From NCBI GenBank assembly GCA_023101885.1, contig JALPQD010000016.1:13051134-13115133 (forward strand): DNA of 64,000 nucleotides, given 5' to 3'. The notes under the pieces were generated by a model that worked only from the letters and a program-made list of their open reading frames with translations, made no database searches and was not told where the DNA came from. Of the stretch, positions 47,357-59,689 are shown one piece after another. The DNA comes from Typhlomys cinereus (Eukaryota; Chordata; Mammalia; Rodentia; Platacanthomyidae). Made by a program: the position numbers and the translations under genes. The first letter of the stretch is position 1; every line of letters starts with the position of its first letter.

Positions 47357-48957
47357 ATTGTGATCCACATTTCTGTACAAGTTAAACTTCTAGGCAAATA
47401 CTTAGATGTTGTCCATTTTAATGATGAGATGTTTGTCTTCTGTTCTTAAATTTGCGAGTACTTGGCAGTGCTTCAGATAAAACTTAACAGCTATATAAAT
47501 TCCCCTTCCAGGTTACAAAGAGTCAAGACACTCTCACCTGTTTCTTACTAACACTTATATCTGGAGGTCTAATAAGTTGTCATGTTGGAAGTCATGGAGC
47601 TCTGCTAAAGCTATGTTGGAGAGATAACATTCAAGTACAGGGGTTCAGAATCATGGCTGAGAATGTCTTTAACTAAAATAACACTAGAATTAGACATATG
47701 AGTGAAGAAAACATTGTGGAAATAGATTCAAGTCTCTGATCCTCCAGATTCTTTACAGGTGAGTCTCCTTTAGACACATGAAGACGTTTGGAAGCAGAGA
47801 AAAGTAAGGCAAATTTCCTACTTACAGAATCATTGAGAATAGTCAAGTTGTGCTTTAAATTAATAAAGCTGAGAAGTGATATGTGAGTGTAATGACATCA
47901 TATATCTCTTTTGCTTCTTGGATTTAAAAATTTAACTCAATTAACTTTTTAGGGTTTCTTTTGCTATAAATTTCTTCATTCACGTATACAATTAACAATG
48001 TTGACAAACCACTTATTTAATGAAGCTTACTCCAAATCTTCTCCTGTTAAGGTCCCAAGAGTTACAATGGATAATAGGACATTTATTACAAGAAAAGGCA
48101 GATTTAAGGAAGCATTCTCATTGTACAGATTTACCAGTGAACACAACCAAATGTGCTTGATGAAATTAAAGTCTGTGCTTTCTGATTCTCTTCTTTAGGG
48201 AAGAACAAACTGCAAAGGAAGATTAGTATATGATATAGCTGCAACAAAAACTTTACACAAAAAAAGAGGAGAGTTGGAAAGGGAATCATGCTAGATGGTC
48301 TAGATGTCTTAAACTTACAACCGAGCACCCAAAACTGCTGTGCACTGGTGACAATTGAAAGTGTATGTGGATTAAATCACAGGGCTGAGGCCATTCATCT
48401 AACAGTTGAGTGCAGGAAGAATGTGTACTTATTTCTAATTCCTTACGTTGATAAACACAGTTTCATGTCTATAAATCATAAAATAACTTGTCAATTACAA
48501 CATGGGATGTACTTGATACCAGAATATGATAAAAAAAAAACTATATGATGCATCCTGTATCCTACATAAAGGGGAAAACCAGGTGGCAATATTTTTATCA
48601 GTGCATGTCCTAATTTGGTTCTCTTAATTCATAGAGATTCTATGCCTATTTCTATTTGGGCATGAGTTCTTACTTCCTTTGATGTATCATTATCTTGGAA
48701 CAAACTCTCAAAGTCCAGAGTGACAATGATATATTTCATCATGAGAGGAAATTGCACAGCTCAGCACTGCCAAATATACAGGATTTATGAAACATTTTCC
48801 TGGTGTTCTATCATAATAAAACTTTAGTAACTCTTGATAACCCCTTAACAAGAGAGCACTTGGATTCAGGCAACAATTACCCGTCATTTTCACACTAATA
48901 TTGTTTGCGATAAGAGTCCTTATCTAGTGGCTCCTACATTGAGCAAATTGTTAAAGA

Positions 48958-49034
48958 AAATTATATGAAGTCAGATAATAAATTGAAAACCTGTTAAAAT
49001 TATATGAGTCAGACAATAAACTAAAAACCTGTTA
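48958..49034. repeat. Tandem duplication of about 39 bp
   Basis: 'aaattatatgaagtcagata' and 'aaattatatgagtcagacaa' start adjacent copies, both ending 'aaaaacctgtta' or nearly so. The copies differ by a few substitutions and one indel. Confidence 0.85.
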
Positions 49035-51616
49035 TTTAGTATTTGAATACTGATGCCTTAAAGAATCCATGTAAAGGCGACAATATTTTAAATTAAAAAT
49101 AGCTTTCATGTTAAAAGAATGAGCTTATCTTCAAAATAATTTAAAAGTTAACCTTCTAGTAAAAAATCAGGTGTAAATCTTTTCTGAATCTAATACACTG
49201 CCTTTCTATAAGCCAAAAGGTAGTCTATTGTTAGGGATATAAAATGTCTAGATTGATTCCATGTATTTGAAAAATTGTGTGATTTTACTATCATTCTTCA
49301 ATTTTACATTGATAGCAAAGGCTGAATGGTATACATGAGAAAAACTGAACAGCTTCATAGCATTCCTACAGGTTCAAAATTCTACTACCTATGTGTTTCA
49401 GAAAAGTCACCTAATCTTCCTTTCGAACTGACTTGTGTATGTAAGAAAAATGAACTTTATCATAATCTATTGCTCTACTATTGATATATAGTCACAACAA
49501 GAAACATATTCGAAGACCAGCCTAACATTTTCTGATGATAACAAATCTAAATATTTCTTTACTGTGATATATGCAATACATTTTTATGGACTTTTTTCAA
49601 AAAGGTAGTGGAAATTTATGAACACTATTGTGTAGCTGTTTTTTTTTTTTTCCATGCTGGGCATGATCATAGCTGCTTTGAAATAGAAAGTGTGCACTCA
49701 CAGGTTGGAGACTCTCAAGAGAACAGAGATCAGGTCAATTGGTATCTTCACATGCAATGCTCTCAAAAGCATTTCACTTCCAGAGAGTATACAAAGGATA
49801 CACAATTCCTGCAGCAGGCTAATAGGTTCTTTTATAGTTTTAGGCTTTTTGTGAAAAAGTTACTTGGCACTTGGCACGCAAATTAGGGACCATAAAAATT
49901 CAAAAGTAGTGTGGTGTGGTGTCTCTAGAGAAATCCCAAGGTTGATATTTCCCATATGTGGCATATAACATTGTGCCTACAAGTTGTTTGAAGGCCCCTG
50001 GATTGAGTTATTAAATATGCTATTGAGGACAAGCTGACTTCCTATATTCAAAATTATCAGACCCGCAGTATCCTCCATGTTAAAGTTTGAAGTATATATT
50101 GAAGCGTTGGAAACATTCTCCTAAAATCTGAAGAGTGTTTCTCTCAAACTGAGTGTCCTTCTCCTCTTCTGGCCTCTGTTTTGTTGCTCAGAATTTGTAG
50201 TAACAAATAGTTTCTTCCTCATAGGTAATTTGTTGTTTAATTTCCCTTCTTCACATGGTTAATATTTCTTCTTCCTCAATTTAATTGTCAGTGGTTTTGT
50301 TACATGTCAAGTGTGGTTTGTTTTAATTTATTTCTAACATGACAATCAGTTTCTAGCCTCTTTTTCACAAATTGGCTTGCTCTTCCCTAAGAAATTTTGG
50401 CATTTTGTTTGCAAATTGTGTCCAGCATTTGTGTTTGTCATCTGAATTTTGTCAATACACAGGATGCTATTTTTATGCAGGAATGCTGAAATATTTCATT
50501 TAAATATCTTTATACCTCAAGTAACAGCATTAAATACTATAACGCTAATTAACTGTAACTGATTGCCAAAATATTTGTATAAAATGTAAAAACTACTTTT
50601 TCTTACTTTTCTTCATACATGTGTACCATTTATAAAATTACTTATGTGCAATGCATATATAACTAATTCCATGTATAGTTGAAAGATGAATATGTAATAT
50701 GAATATGAACTGCAAATATATTTGTATACTTTCACCATTTAAATACTTCTCTTCTTCAACCAAGTTGCTTGCTATTACGATGGAAGACGTGAGGCAGAAA
50801 ACTACTTCAGGTCAGACTACAAGATATCAGCAAAAATGGAATACTCATCCCTAATCAGTCCATCAAAATCTTATCCCACATCAAGACTCAGGGAACCTTA
50901 TGGGAGAGGAGCTGGTAATAATGTAAAAGCCTAAATGTGGGATAAAATTCTTCTGACCAACACATTACAGCCCAGACAAGGATGATGTATGTACTCAGAA
51001 AAATCACTGTGATGAGAACAGATCTACACAATGGCTGATTTATCAACATTTACCCAAGGACTAATTAGGATTTTAGAAGAAACAATTGCTCTCATAGTGT
51101 CTCAGGTAGATTCTACACAAGGGAAGAGGAACCTCCTCATGATGTTACCCACTGAAGAGCCACCTAAAGTTCAATAAAAATCTGACTCCTTTACCAACAC
51201 AGACACCTCAAAAGTAGTCCTGTGATACACAGAAGAAATGAATGGAATGGATAGGAAAGATCAATGAAAATAGAGGTAGGTGAGAAAAGGGTATGTGCAT
51301 GGGAGGGTAGGAGAGGTGGGAAGTGGGCAGAAGGGATCAGGGCAAAGATGGAAAATCAGTTTGTAAATAAGTGAATGGGAAAAATAAATTATATAACTAT
51401 ATGTACATACATACTATGCAAAATAGTTCCAAAAGAATAGTTCAAAAGAACATATGTAACCCAATTGTCAACACAAAATAGCTATCTGTCTTAGTCAGGG
51501 AAGTAATTTAATGCAGTTGTTAAGATGACAATTGAGAACTGAGCCTCTAAGTATCATTATGAAGATTCATTTAATAAATGTAAGACTCTTAGCAAGTCTG
51601 CAGGAGACTATCTAAA

Positions 51617-51856
51617 TCATGAGGGAAAACCAAACTCATATTCTTCAGGTGGATAAGTTGGTGAGAACCAGTCCCAGATTTTGGTAGTATTTTCCCAATA
51701 GTAACTTGGAAAGATACCTTCTCCTTGCTCATTTCCCAAGGAAGTATTGTGGCCACTTCCCTCATCTCCTGAGGCAGTTATGAACTTCTTGCCATCATAT
51801 TGGATGGTACCATGCCAGCTCATGCAATTTCTCATTGTCTTTAAATCCACCAACAT
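51617..51856 (-). pseudogene. Coding-like 79-codon frame, possible pseudogene or exon fragment
   Basis: I do not recognise this protein. The frame is richer in G, E, D, W, Y and P than translations of surrounding DNA (for example 'WHGTIQYDGKKFITASGDEG' and 'WENTTKIWDWFSPTYPPEEY'). An overlapping frame just upstream (minus strand, about 51905-51850) reads 'KPAANMKDDLVVTQKCWW' before a stop, so a single frameshift could extend it. No poly(A) tail, splice sites or promoter are evident. It is either a decayed retrocopy, an isolated exon, or chance; amino-acid character is the only evidence. Confidence 0.3.
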
Positions 51857-51959
51857 TTCTGAGTTACTACAAGATCATCTTTCATATTTGCTGCAGGTTT
51901 CCAGCTATGTTTCACTCCCCATGCCCTGGTTCACCTTTGTGTAAGCCCTCTATATGAAC

Positions 51960-53010
51960 ACTAACATTCTTTGTGTCGCTAAACTTTGCTTCCTGTGCTA
52001 CTCTTCACTGATAAGAGGTATTGCACATCACTGCATACTGAACAACTCTGAAAGAATACCAATATGAGTGCCTATACGCCACTTCAACTGCTCAATCTGT
52101 GACTGTTTTGAATAGTCTTCATGGATAGGGACTATTCTAATTCCAAAAGTATTACTTCCTCAATCACATAACCTAAAATCTCTATTTAGTGCCTACAAGT
52201 CATCAAAATGTAACCAGATCTGAAAATATTTTACAGAACACAGAAGCATGAAGAAACATACTGTGAAACAGAACTTCTCACAGGGCACAGGACAAATAGA
52301 AGCAACATATTATAGTAGCTAATAACATATACAATGGACCATTGAAAATATTGGTAATGTAGGAATATTCTCCTACCTTAAAAGATCTAATCTGTTGGGA
52401 GTAATGATGGGTCGCAATGAATTACAGCCATTACTGCTGGAATCCAACTCCAACATAACATAGAGAACAAAAGAAAGATATAGTCTGGTCATACAGTGAC
52501 AGCCATATTAACAGAATTATTAGAGCTGTTGAATCATGAAAATGTGAAGATAAGGCTAGGAGGAAATGTGTCAGCAAAGCAGCCCAGGATGGGGAAACAG
52601 GGCATCTCTAATTCAGGACTCCATATTAGAATTTCTCTGGTTGCACAAACTCAGGTAAATGTCCATTGTATCTTTGTTACATATACCTTCATAAACATAT
52701 CTAGAAAAGCAATGCATTTCCAACTGTGTCTGAAACTAATCAAATACTGTTGTCTCTTTGAAATCATTAAATGTGTATCACTTCTTGCTCACTCTGAACT
52801 ATGTGTTATTATTCAGATTTAACTAATGAAGAAAACAGGCATAGGGAAAATAATCACCGTCATGATTATAGGAAAAATAACTACTGCATATTGGATGATT
52901 AAAATGTATAATTTACTCTCCATGTACTTTGCACACAACATCTCATTTAATGCTTGAAATAATCATAACTGGTAAACATTGCATTATATATATATATATT
53001 TATATATGTA
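51960..53010. other. Unassigned DNA
   Basis: No gene is recognised. A 108-codon plus frame (52496-52822) has no domain I can name. A short (TA)n tract sits at about 52986-53000. Confidence 0.45.
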
Positions 53011-53382
53011 TGTAATTGTAGATGCGGGTGTCAACTTGATGGATGAGGGTTTGAGCTCTCTGCACATTTATAGAGAATTAGTAGTTGAGATAAGATCAGA
53101 GTGAACCTGTAGAAGTCTAATTGAAGGGGAAGACCCAGCCCCATGGTGGGTGGGACTAGTGCTTGGGCAGGTGAATAAGATGGAGGGAACTATTTGAGAA
53201 AGTTGGCATCCTTCTGTATACTTGCCCAGACATACTAGTTTTCATGTAAGGATTGTCTATCTCTCAGTGATTATGTGGATATGGTGCAGCCAGTTTTCTC
53301 AGTCCTGGTATTGGTGTGAGTTCTCCTGCCAAGCTGGACAAGCAACTGTAATCAGGAATCACAAGTCAAAAATTAAAATCCC
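53011..53382 (+). repeat. MaLR-like LTR family 1, 5' portion (interrupted)
   Basis: Contains 'gcgggtgtcaacttgatgga', 'tagagaattagtagttgaga', 'gaagacccagccccatggtg', 'attgtctatctctcagtgat' and 'gagttctcctgccaagctgg'. It breaks at 53382 where an inverted copy begins, and resumes at 53767. Confidence 0.75.
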
Positions 53383-53766
53383 TGTTGTAATTCATCTGCA
53401 TAGTTTCTGATAAATGACCATGAAACAGCTTAAGGGAACAAGGGGTTTGTTCTCTCTTACTGGTTACAGTTCTCAGTCCAGCTTGATGGGAGAGCATGTA
53501 CCAACACCAGGGCCGAGGGAACTGACCACACCATCATCACATAATGGCTGAGAGATGGACAATCTTTACTTGCCAGACCAGCATGTCTGGCCAGGTGAAC
53601 AGAAGGATGCTGACTTTCTCAACCAGCTCTCCATGATTTATTCTAGGGCCTAATCCCACCCATCATAGGCTGGGCTGGGCTTAACTCAATTACTAATTCT
53701 TTACAAATATGCCCAGAGTTCAAACCCTCAACAGTCAAATTGACACCTGTGCCTAAACATGATAAC
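53383..53766 (-). repeat. MaLR-like LTR family 1, inserted in reverse inside another copy
   Basis: The plus strand starts TGTTGTAATT, so the minus strand ends AATTACAACA, matching a TGTT...AACA LTR. All family landmarks are present in antisense, apart from an internal deletion of about 25-40 bp near the 'gaagaccc' block. 53011-53382 and 53767-53829 are the two halves of one plus-oriented LTR, so this is a nested insertion of the same family in opposite orientation. Confidence 0.72.
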
Positions 53767-53829
53767 CCTTTTTTCTCTTAAGCCTTTTGATGGCGATTTT
53801 ATCAGCAACCAGGCAGGTTAACTGCAACA
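53767..53829 (+). repeat. MaLR-like LTR family 1, 3' portion (interrupted)
   Basis: 'tctcttaagccttttgatgg' followed by 'atcagcaaccaggcaggtta' and 'actgcaaca' is the normal 3' end of the LTR that starts at 53011. Confidence 0.7.
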
Positions 53830-56089
53830 TATATATTACATATGTGTGATTATGACACATGTGATTGTAGTACTACGCCATTCTTTGACCAGGGCCTTTC
53901 AGCCAGCATACAGTAGAGCATAGGATCAAACCCAAGGCTTCCTGCCTCCAAGTACCAAAACTTTCCCACTTAAAATGGTCCCTCCTTATGCTGAAAGAAG
54001 CAAGGTCTAAGGAGTAACAGCTCATCTCTTGTCCCATCAGTGCCACTTACCATCAATGCAGTACATCTGGACATCTCTGTATCCCCAGTACAATGATGGT
54101 GCTAAGTCCTCAACATCAGCAGTAGGAAGCATGAGGACATGGTTGCCTGCCAACAAACTTCAATCTCAAAGAGTCACCCATCTTCCTGACATCACGTTGT
54201 GTTTTTGGCTAATACGATATTTCCTGTCTAAGAAAATATTCCTTCTCCCACTTACACTCTTCTTTCTTTTTATTTGATTTTTTCTGATCTCAGCATTTCT
54301 GCTCAGAACAATGTATACACCAGATATTAAAGTCTAAAATGAAAATTTATCTGGAAGATTGAAGATAGCATGACAATGATGTGACACAAGGGGATTTTCT
54401 TGGCATCTATGCAAGGTTCACCCCACTGGGTATTTTTTTTCCTCCATGATGATACATGATGGTTTTACTTGTGGAAATACTAGGCATATACAAAAGATAT
54501 ATCTTTAGTATCTTGCAAAGATATTAAAATATTTTCTGCAGTCAGATGATTAGTTGATATTCAGCATAATGATTACCAAAGCTGATCTCATTCCTCAATT
54601 ATTTTCATCCTTTCTTCATTCTGCTTTGTTGTATCCATTTACATCTTGGGAGACTTTAGTTCAATATATGTTAATCTGCCTTCATGAATAAACTCTTCCA
54701 TTCATGCTTCTCTAAGAACTCCATTCTATATTACATAATAACCACAGTACCTATAAATGTCATCTGGCAATGAAAAGATTTTATTCATTAGAGTGTAGAG
54801 TACATATTTGAATAAACAAAACAATGAGTGTATGAATAAAGGAGAGAATGTGCAATATCTGACCTAAATAGATCACTCTTGGCAAGGCTGAGTAGTTCGG
54901 AAGCCATTGCTTCTGAACTGAATGGCACCACCAACACGGATGCATCCCATCAGACCACCTGGACCACATCTCTGTGCCAGGAGCCAACCAGAGGTGGGTT
55001 AGACTTTCTTGTATAATCATTCTAAATGCTTCTTTGCCTGCCTTGGCTTGCACTTGTTCCTTCCGTGAGCATCCTCCCACTCTGACTCTGATGGTTTGCT
55101 TCTGGACACGCTGTTTTTCTGCTTGTCAAGTAGACCCACATTGCTACACTTGTATAAAATGAATAATCAGCACTTTGAGGAGCCATTTTTTTGCTCCTAA
55201 AATGAGTTTATTATGGGTTTATTTTTCATCGCCTATCAAACAGATGTTGCCTGCTCTCCCAGGGAGTTTCTGTACTTCCCAGTCACTCTGGCTGGGTGGA
55301 TTGCCAGATGCTCAGTGCTCTGCAGAGCTGCTATGAATGCCAGGGAGGTGAGTGGATCTGCCTCAGCAATAGGAAGGGAAATCAAAGTGTTGTTGAACAC
55401 GGTGGGATGGGGGGCGGGGGGCAGGTATTGCTTCAAAATGGGAACATGCAAACAAGTATAGAACAGATGCAAACAAGTATCTACTGCTGCGGAAGCAACT
55501 TGCTGCTGAGGAAAGAACAGTGGAGCTGGAATCAAACCGACTGAAAATCCCAAACCTGCCACTTTTGGGCTCTGTGAGCTAAAACTTCCTCATCTCTGCA
55601 CTATAAACTTTGAAGTGTTTGTTTCATACACTTTCTAAGTGGACTGAATATTCCCCTAATGTGTAAGACATCAGTAATAGCTATTAGCCAGTCTGCTCTT
55701 AAACAAGGTGGATTTTTGATCACCTCGTTACCAATAAATCCCACACATATTTTTTATCTGTGTATGCATCTATGTTTCATCTTATGTGTCTATGTCTCTA
55801 TATGCCTCTCTACAAAATTACCTTGTTGTTTAAAATAGTTTAAGTTCTGGTTGCCTCATAGTGCATACTAGGATCCAATTAATGAACAATGTTGAATATA
55901 TATATGTTCATATATATATTCAATATAATGTGGATATAGTATGGAAATATTATCATAGCAGCTAATTTCCCGCCCATAGAACATATTTTGGTGCACTTGC
56001 ATGAACTAAAAAAAATTGAGCATTGATCTTGCTAGCTCAAATATTTAATCTGTATTTTAAACAGTCATTTTCTAATAATATTAAAATCT
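53830..56089. other. Mostly unassigned DNA
   Basis: Position 53925-53975 may be an antisense ID-like fragment ('taggatcaaacccaaggctt'). 54880-55560 is the least AT-rich non-repeat block in the window. It holds minus frames of 99 and 108 codons and a plus frame of 82 codons, none with a recognised domain. Confidence 0.4.
55892..55923. repeat. Perfect inverted repeat, 15-bp arms
   Basis: TTGAATATATATATG, then TT, then CATATATATATTCAA. It is AT-rich and could extrude as a hairpin or cruciform. Confidence 0.9.
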
Positions 56090-56610
56090 TATTGCTGGTG
56101 TCAATTTCATGCTGATTATCTCACAAAGTGAGATAAAATTTGGTTTGTTAGAGTGTTAAAATTTGGTTTCCTATCCTGTGACACTTTATGTAGGAGGTGA
56201 AACTTTTAGGAGGTGGGTCTAATAGGAAGGAAGGTTGAGTCTTTGGGTGTGAACCTTCAAAGATGATACTAGAATGCTGACACTTCCTGTTTCTTTATCT
56301 CCACTTCCCAGCTGTTATTTCCACACCATGCTACCTCTACATGTGTGAGTCCTCTGCATCTGCTGCAGGTTTCCTGTTCTGATGTACAGTCTCACCAGTC
56401 TCAGAAGTACGTGGGAAAATGTTCTCAGCCTTACCACAGTGGCAAAGGCACCTGGGACAAGCCACCCTGAATTGAAACCTCTGAAGCATGAGCTGAATTA
56501 AACCTTGTCTGTAAGTCAATCTCTTCAAGTCTTCTTTTAGAGTCAGAAAGCTGACTAACACACTGATAATATCTGAGAAGATTTTGTATACAGTATTTGG
56601 CACCATTGCT
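56090..56610 (+). repeat. MaLR (MLT1-like) LTR remnant
   Basis: 'gttaaaatttggtttcctat' followed by 'taggaggtgaaacttttagg' and 'aggtgggtctaataggaagg' matches the characteristic 5' half of MLT1/MST-type LTRs. Further along are 'ccaccctgaattgaaac', 'gagctgaattaaacc' and an end near 'ctgactaacacactga'. Confidence 0.6.
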
Positions 56611-56831
56611 GTATAATTTAAATGCCTCTATTTTTTTACAGGGTCTAAGTAAAATGTGTTTTGTAAACTTGTCATTGATTTGTCTCATTTCCTTTGAGGA
56701 TTACCTACAAAAAGATAAGCCACAGTAGTGACTTCTCTGCTTGTAGATGCCAGGTATTTCCCCAACCAGATTAGCAATGTAACTCAAGAACTATGGCAGT
56801 GAGAGTGTTCCCTCTTTGAAAGCACATGCCA

Positions 56832-57150
56832 GGGCTGGAGAGATGGCTCAGGGGTTAAGGCTCTGCATGGTAAGCAGGAAGACCAGAGTTTGGAATCATA
56901 TCCTACGTAAAAACAACAGACAAAAATGATCATTGCCCGGCACTTCCAGCCTAGAAAACCCCAGAGCAAAAAGGAAGTAGAGACAATACAGCATGATTAC
57001 CAAAGTCACCCTTAGGCCTCCACAGATACACACAGTTCCATATGATGCACACAAACACAGGCATACACATGGGCACATACCCACAAACTCATATGAAACT
57101 CTTGCACTCACCTTCCTAGCGATTAAATAATCTTAATAGAAATAAATGCA
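56832..57150 (+). repeat. B3-like SINE, well preserved head
   Basis: It begins GGGCTGGAGAGATGGCTCAG, an excellent match to the tRNA-derived head of rodent B2/B3 SINEs, followed by 'ggttaaggctctgcatggta'. The body contains 'ggcacttccagcctagaaaa' and 'gagcaaaaaggaagtagaga', and the tail is CA-rich with an A/T-rich end ('taatagaaataaatgc'). Confidence 0.82.
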
Positions 57151-58014
57151 CTATGTTATACCTTTGAGGTATGCCATGACTATACTTTATTTTCTTTATT
57201 AAAATCAATATTGAGGTGACACCCTGAATTCTGAATTTCATGATGAGAGATTTATCCAAGATGAAATCAAGATGTGCCTTCTTGTTCTCAGCACATGCAC
57301 ATGGACAGGGTTTATATGTGTATGAACAGTGTCAGTGGATGCTAACGAGTATCCGTTTTTGACATATTTCCGTGGAATTGCATAAACTCCTGGATCTTCC
57401 TGGAAATTCTGATCAAATTGTGAATCAAAAGAATGATTCATAAACTCGACAACTTTCACTGTGTCATTACTCTATTGTGTATTGATAAACCGTAGGTGGA
57501 ATGTGGTACCAGATGACTAATCAGAGTTGTCAATTGACTGAAGTAGGATTCATTATATCCAAGAGTCTTAGTCCAGTTTAGACATAAGATCAAGGCGTTA
57601 TCACAGAAACAAAGATCTATTCATAAAAAACAAGACAAAATTTTCACACACACACACACAATCTTGGAATCATTACACTGTGAGACCAACTTCAAAACCC
57701 AAATCTATTGTTATCATAGCTGGTATTAATAGTCATCTATCCCACTTTCTCTAGTTCCCAATTCATGATCTGTTGGAGGTTCAGTTTTGCCATCTCTTGG
57801 ACAAAAAAGCAAATGCAATATCTCCTTTCTGTCATCACAGATCACTTTATATTGATACAATAATTTATATACTATATATAAATTATGATAATAATATTCC
57901 ATGTAATTTTAGTATTAGTCAATTGACTTACAAACCTAATAAGGGTATACAAACTTAGTAAGGATATTTGACATACCACTAATATGAAATTCATAAACTT
58001 AACTTCACCTTCTT
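57151..58014. other. Unassigned DNA
   Basis: No gene is seen. A short (CA)n run lies at about 57645-57660. Confidence 0.45.
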
Positions 58015-58390
58015 TGTCCTCTTCTTGATTTTCTCTTTTTCCCTTCCATCCCTCCTTTTACTCCTTCCATTCTTCCTCCCTCCCTCCCTCCCTACTTTCC
58101 TTCCTCCCTCCTTTCCTCCCTCCTTCCTTCCCTCCCCCTCCCTGTCTTCCTCTCTCCCTTGCTTCCTTTCTTTCTTCCTCTCTCCCTTCCTTCCTCTCTC
58201 CCTTCCTTCCTCTCCTCTTCCCTCCTTACCTTCCTGTTTATCTTCCTTCCTTCCTTCCTTCCTTCCTTCCTTCCTTCCTTCCTTCCTTCCTTCCTTCCTT
58301 CCTTCCTTCCTTCCTTCCTTCCTTCCTTCCTTCCTTCCTTCCTTCCTTCCTTCTTTCCTTCCTCCCATCTTTCCTTCAATCCTCCCTTTC
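58015..58390. repeat. Polypyrimidine tract with (CTTC)28 core
   Basis: An almost pure pyrimidine strand spans about 375 bp, with a perfect CTTC tetranucleotide run from about 58242 to 58353 (about 28 units). Long open frames in every phase on both strands (poly-PSFL or poly-KEGR) are products of the repeat, not genes. Confidence 0.95.
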
Positions 58391-59689
58391 TCCATTCCCA
58401 CAAGTCTACTTACAGTAAACCTCAATGGGCTACAGTCTTAGTTAATAAGCATTACTTCTACAAAAATACCACTCAATGTAGAAACTGAGGTAATGATAAC
58501 CAAGTGTATGATGATGTTATTCATATTCCCTTTTATTATAAATATGTGCTCACTATTAATAAGAATATAGATAGCAGTAGAAATATAAAATATAAATGTA
58601 AGCACGAAGTTAGAAGAGTGCAAAGTACCCTGAAACCACATATGGTGAATAAGCTGGCAAGCTTCCCCATGCTAACTACAAAAGCATGATTCTTTTTACA
58701 TCCAAATCTATCCTTATTGACCAATTTAAAGTTCCACAAAGAAAAATACAACTAATTATTATTAACTAATTTAAAGTTCCACATAGAAAAATATAATGAC
58801 TTCTGAGTTTTTTCCTTATAATTTAAAATTCTATGTGATTTATTTTGAATAATGTGGTACTCTGGATTATATAATTTCTTGTTCTAATTCTACAATTACC
58901 AAACTATCTTTCAAAAAGAATTATTGATGATGCAGATACTTAATAGGTACTTTGAGGTCTTTTATACACATGAAGTTGTTCTTCACATTGTTTCTTATCA
59001 TAGAATTTCATCATTTGTAGAATAAAGATGACCATATGGATTACATAAAGAAAATATAAATATTTATTTTAAGTATAAGTTCAACACCCCTGTGTATTTC
59101 ATGTACTTCAGAAATGATATTACTATAATTTTATATTTCCTGCTTATTCTATCAAATATTAGGGAGTGCACACATATATGTCATGTAAATTCATCTCACC
59201 AGAGTCACATACAGTCAGGAGACTCAGGGAAGCCAGTCTCATTGGAAACCTGAGGGAGCTCAGAAAGTATGTTGAACAAATCTGAGTCTCAATCACGATT
59301 TTTCCATTATGTGCTACCAGTGTCAATGTCCTCTGACTTAGAGACAGAAAAAACTTTCTCTAACTCCTAAGTTTCAAGGCCTCCTCACACTGGATCCTGA
59401 AGTGGGTTAGGATCAGGGTCAGGGAAAATCCCTTGGCATCAGCTTCCTCACATATGGAAGAAAGCCATAAAGTTAACTCATTAATTACTTCAATTCTTCA
59501 GGAACACGTAGCATCTCCAAGCCACTTAAAAAATGCTACATAAGATATCAGACAGTGTCACAGTATGCCTCCATGTTACCATTAAATTCATGAGCAAACA
59601 GCTTATGCAAAAAGCTGTTTATATTGACTTATGATTTTATGGTCATATTATTAATGCAGTTTGTCAGGGAAGAGTTCATACTAAAATCA
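58391..59689. other. Unassigned AT-rich DNA
   Basis: No gene is seen. It holds the 45-bp-period duplication at 58720-58797. Confidence 0.45.
58720..58797. repeat. Tandem duplication, period 45 bp
   Basis: 'aatttaaagttccacaaaga' at 58723 recurs as 'aatttaaagttccacataga' at 58768, each followed by 'aaaata..a'. Confidence 0.85.

Larger units (their letters stand above)
46091..51590. other. Unassigned DNA, about 5.5 kb
   Basis: No gene is seen. It holds a (GA)n run at 47334-47356, a 39-bp tandem duplication at 48958-49034 and a T run at 49630-49644. 50760-51390 looks like an A-rich old retroelement remnant ('aaaataaattat' end), which I cannot assign. Confidence 0.4.

Noticed and set aside
58025..58441. 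Open frames of 103 to 144 codons on both strands
   Set aside because: They are translations of the (CTTC)n polypyrimidine tract; a tetranucleotide repeat is open in several frames by construction.
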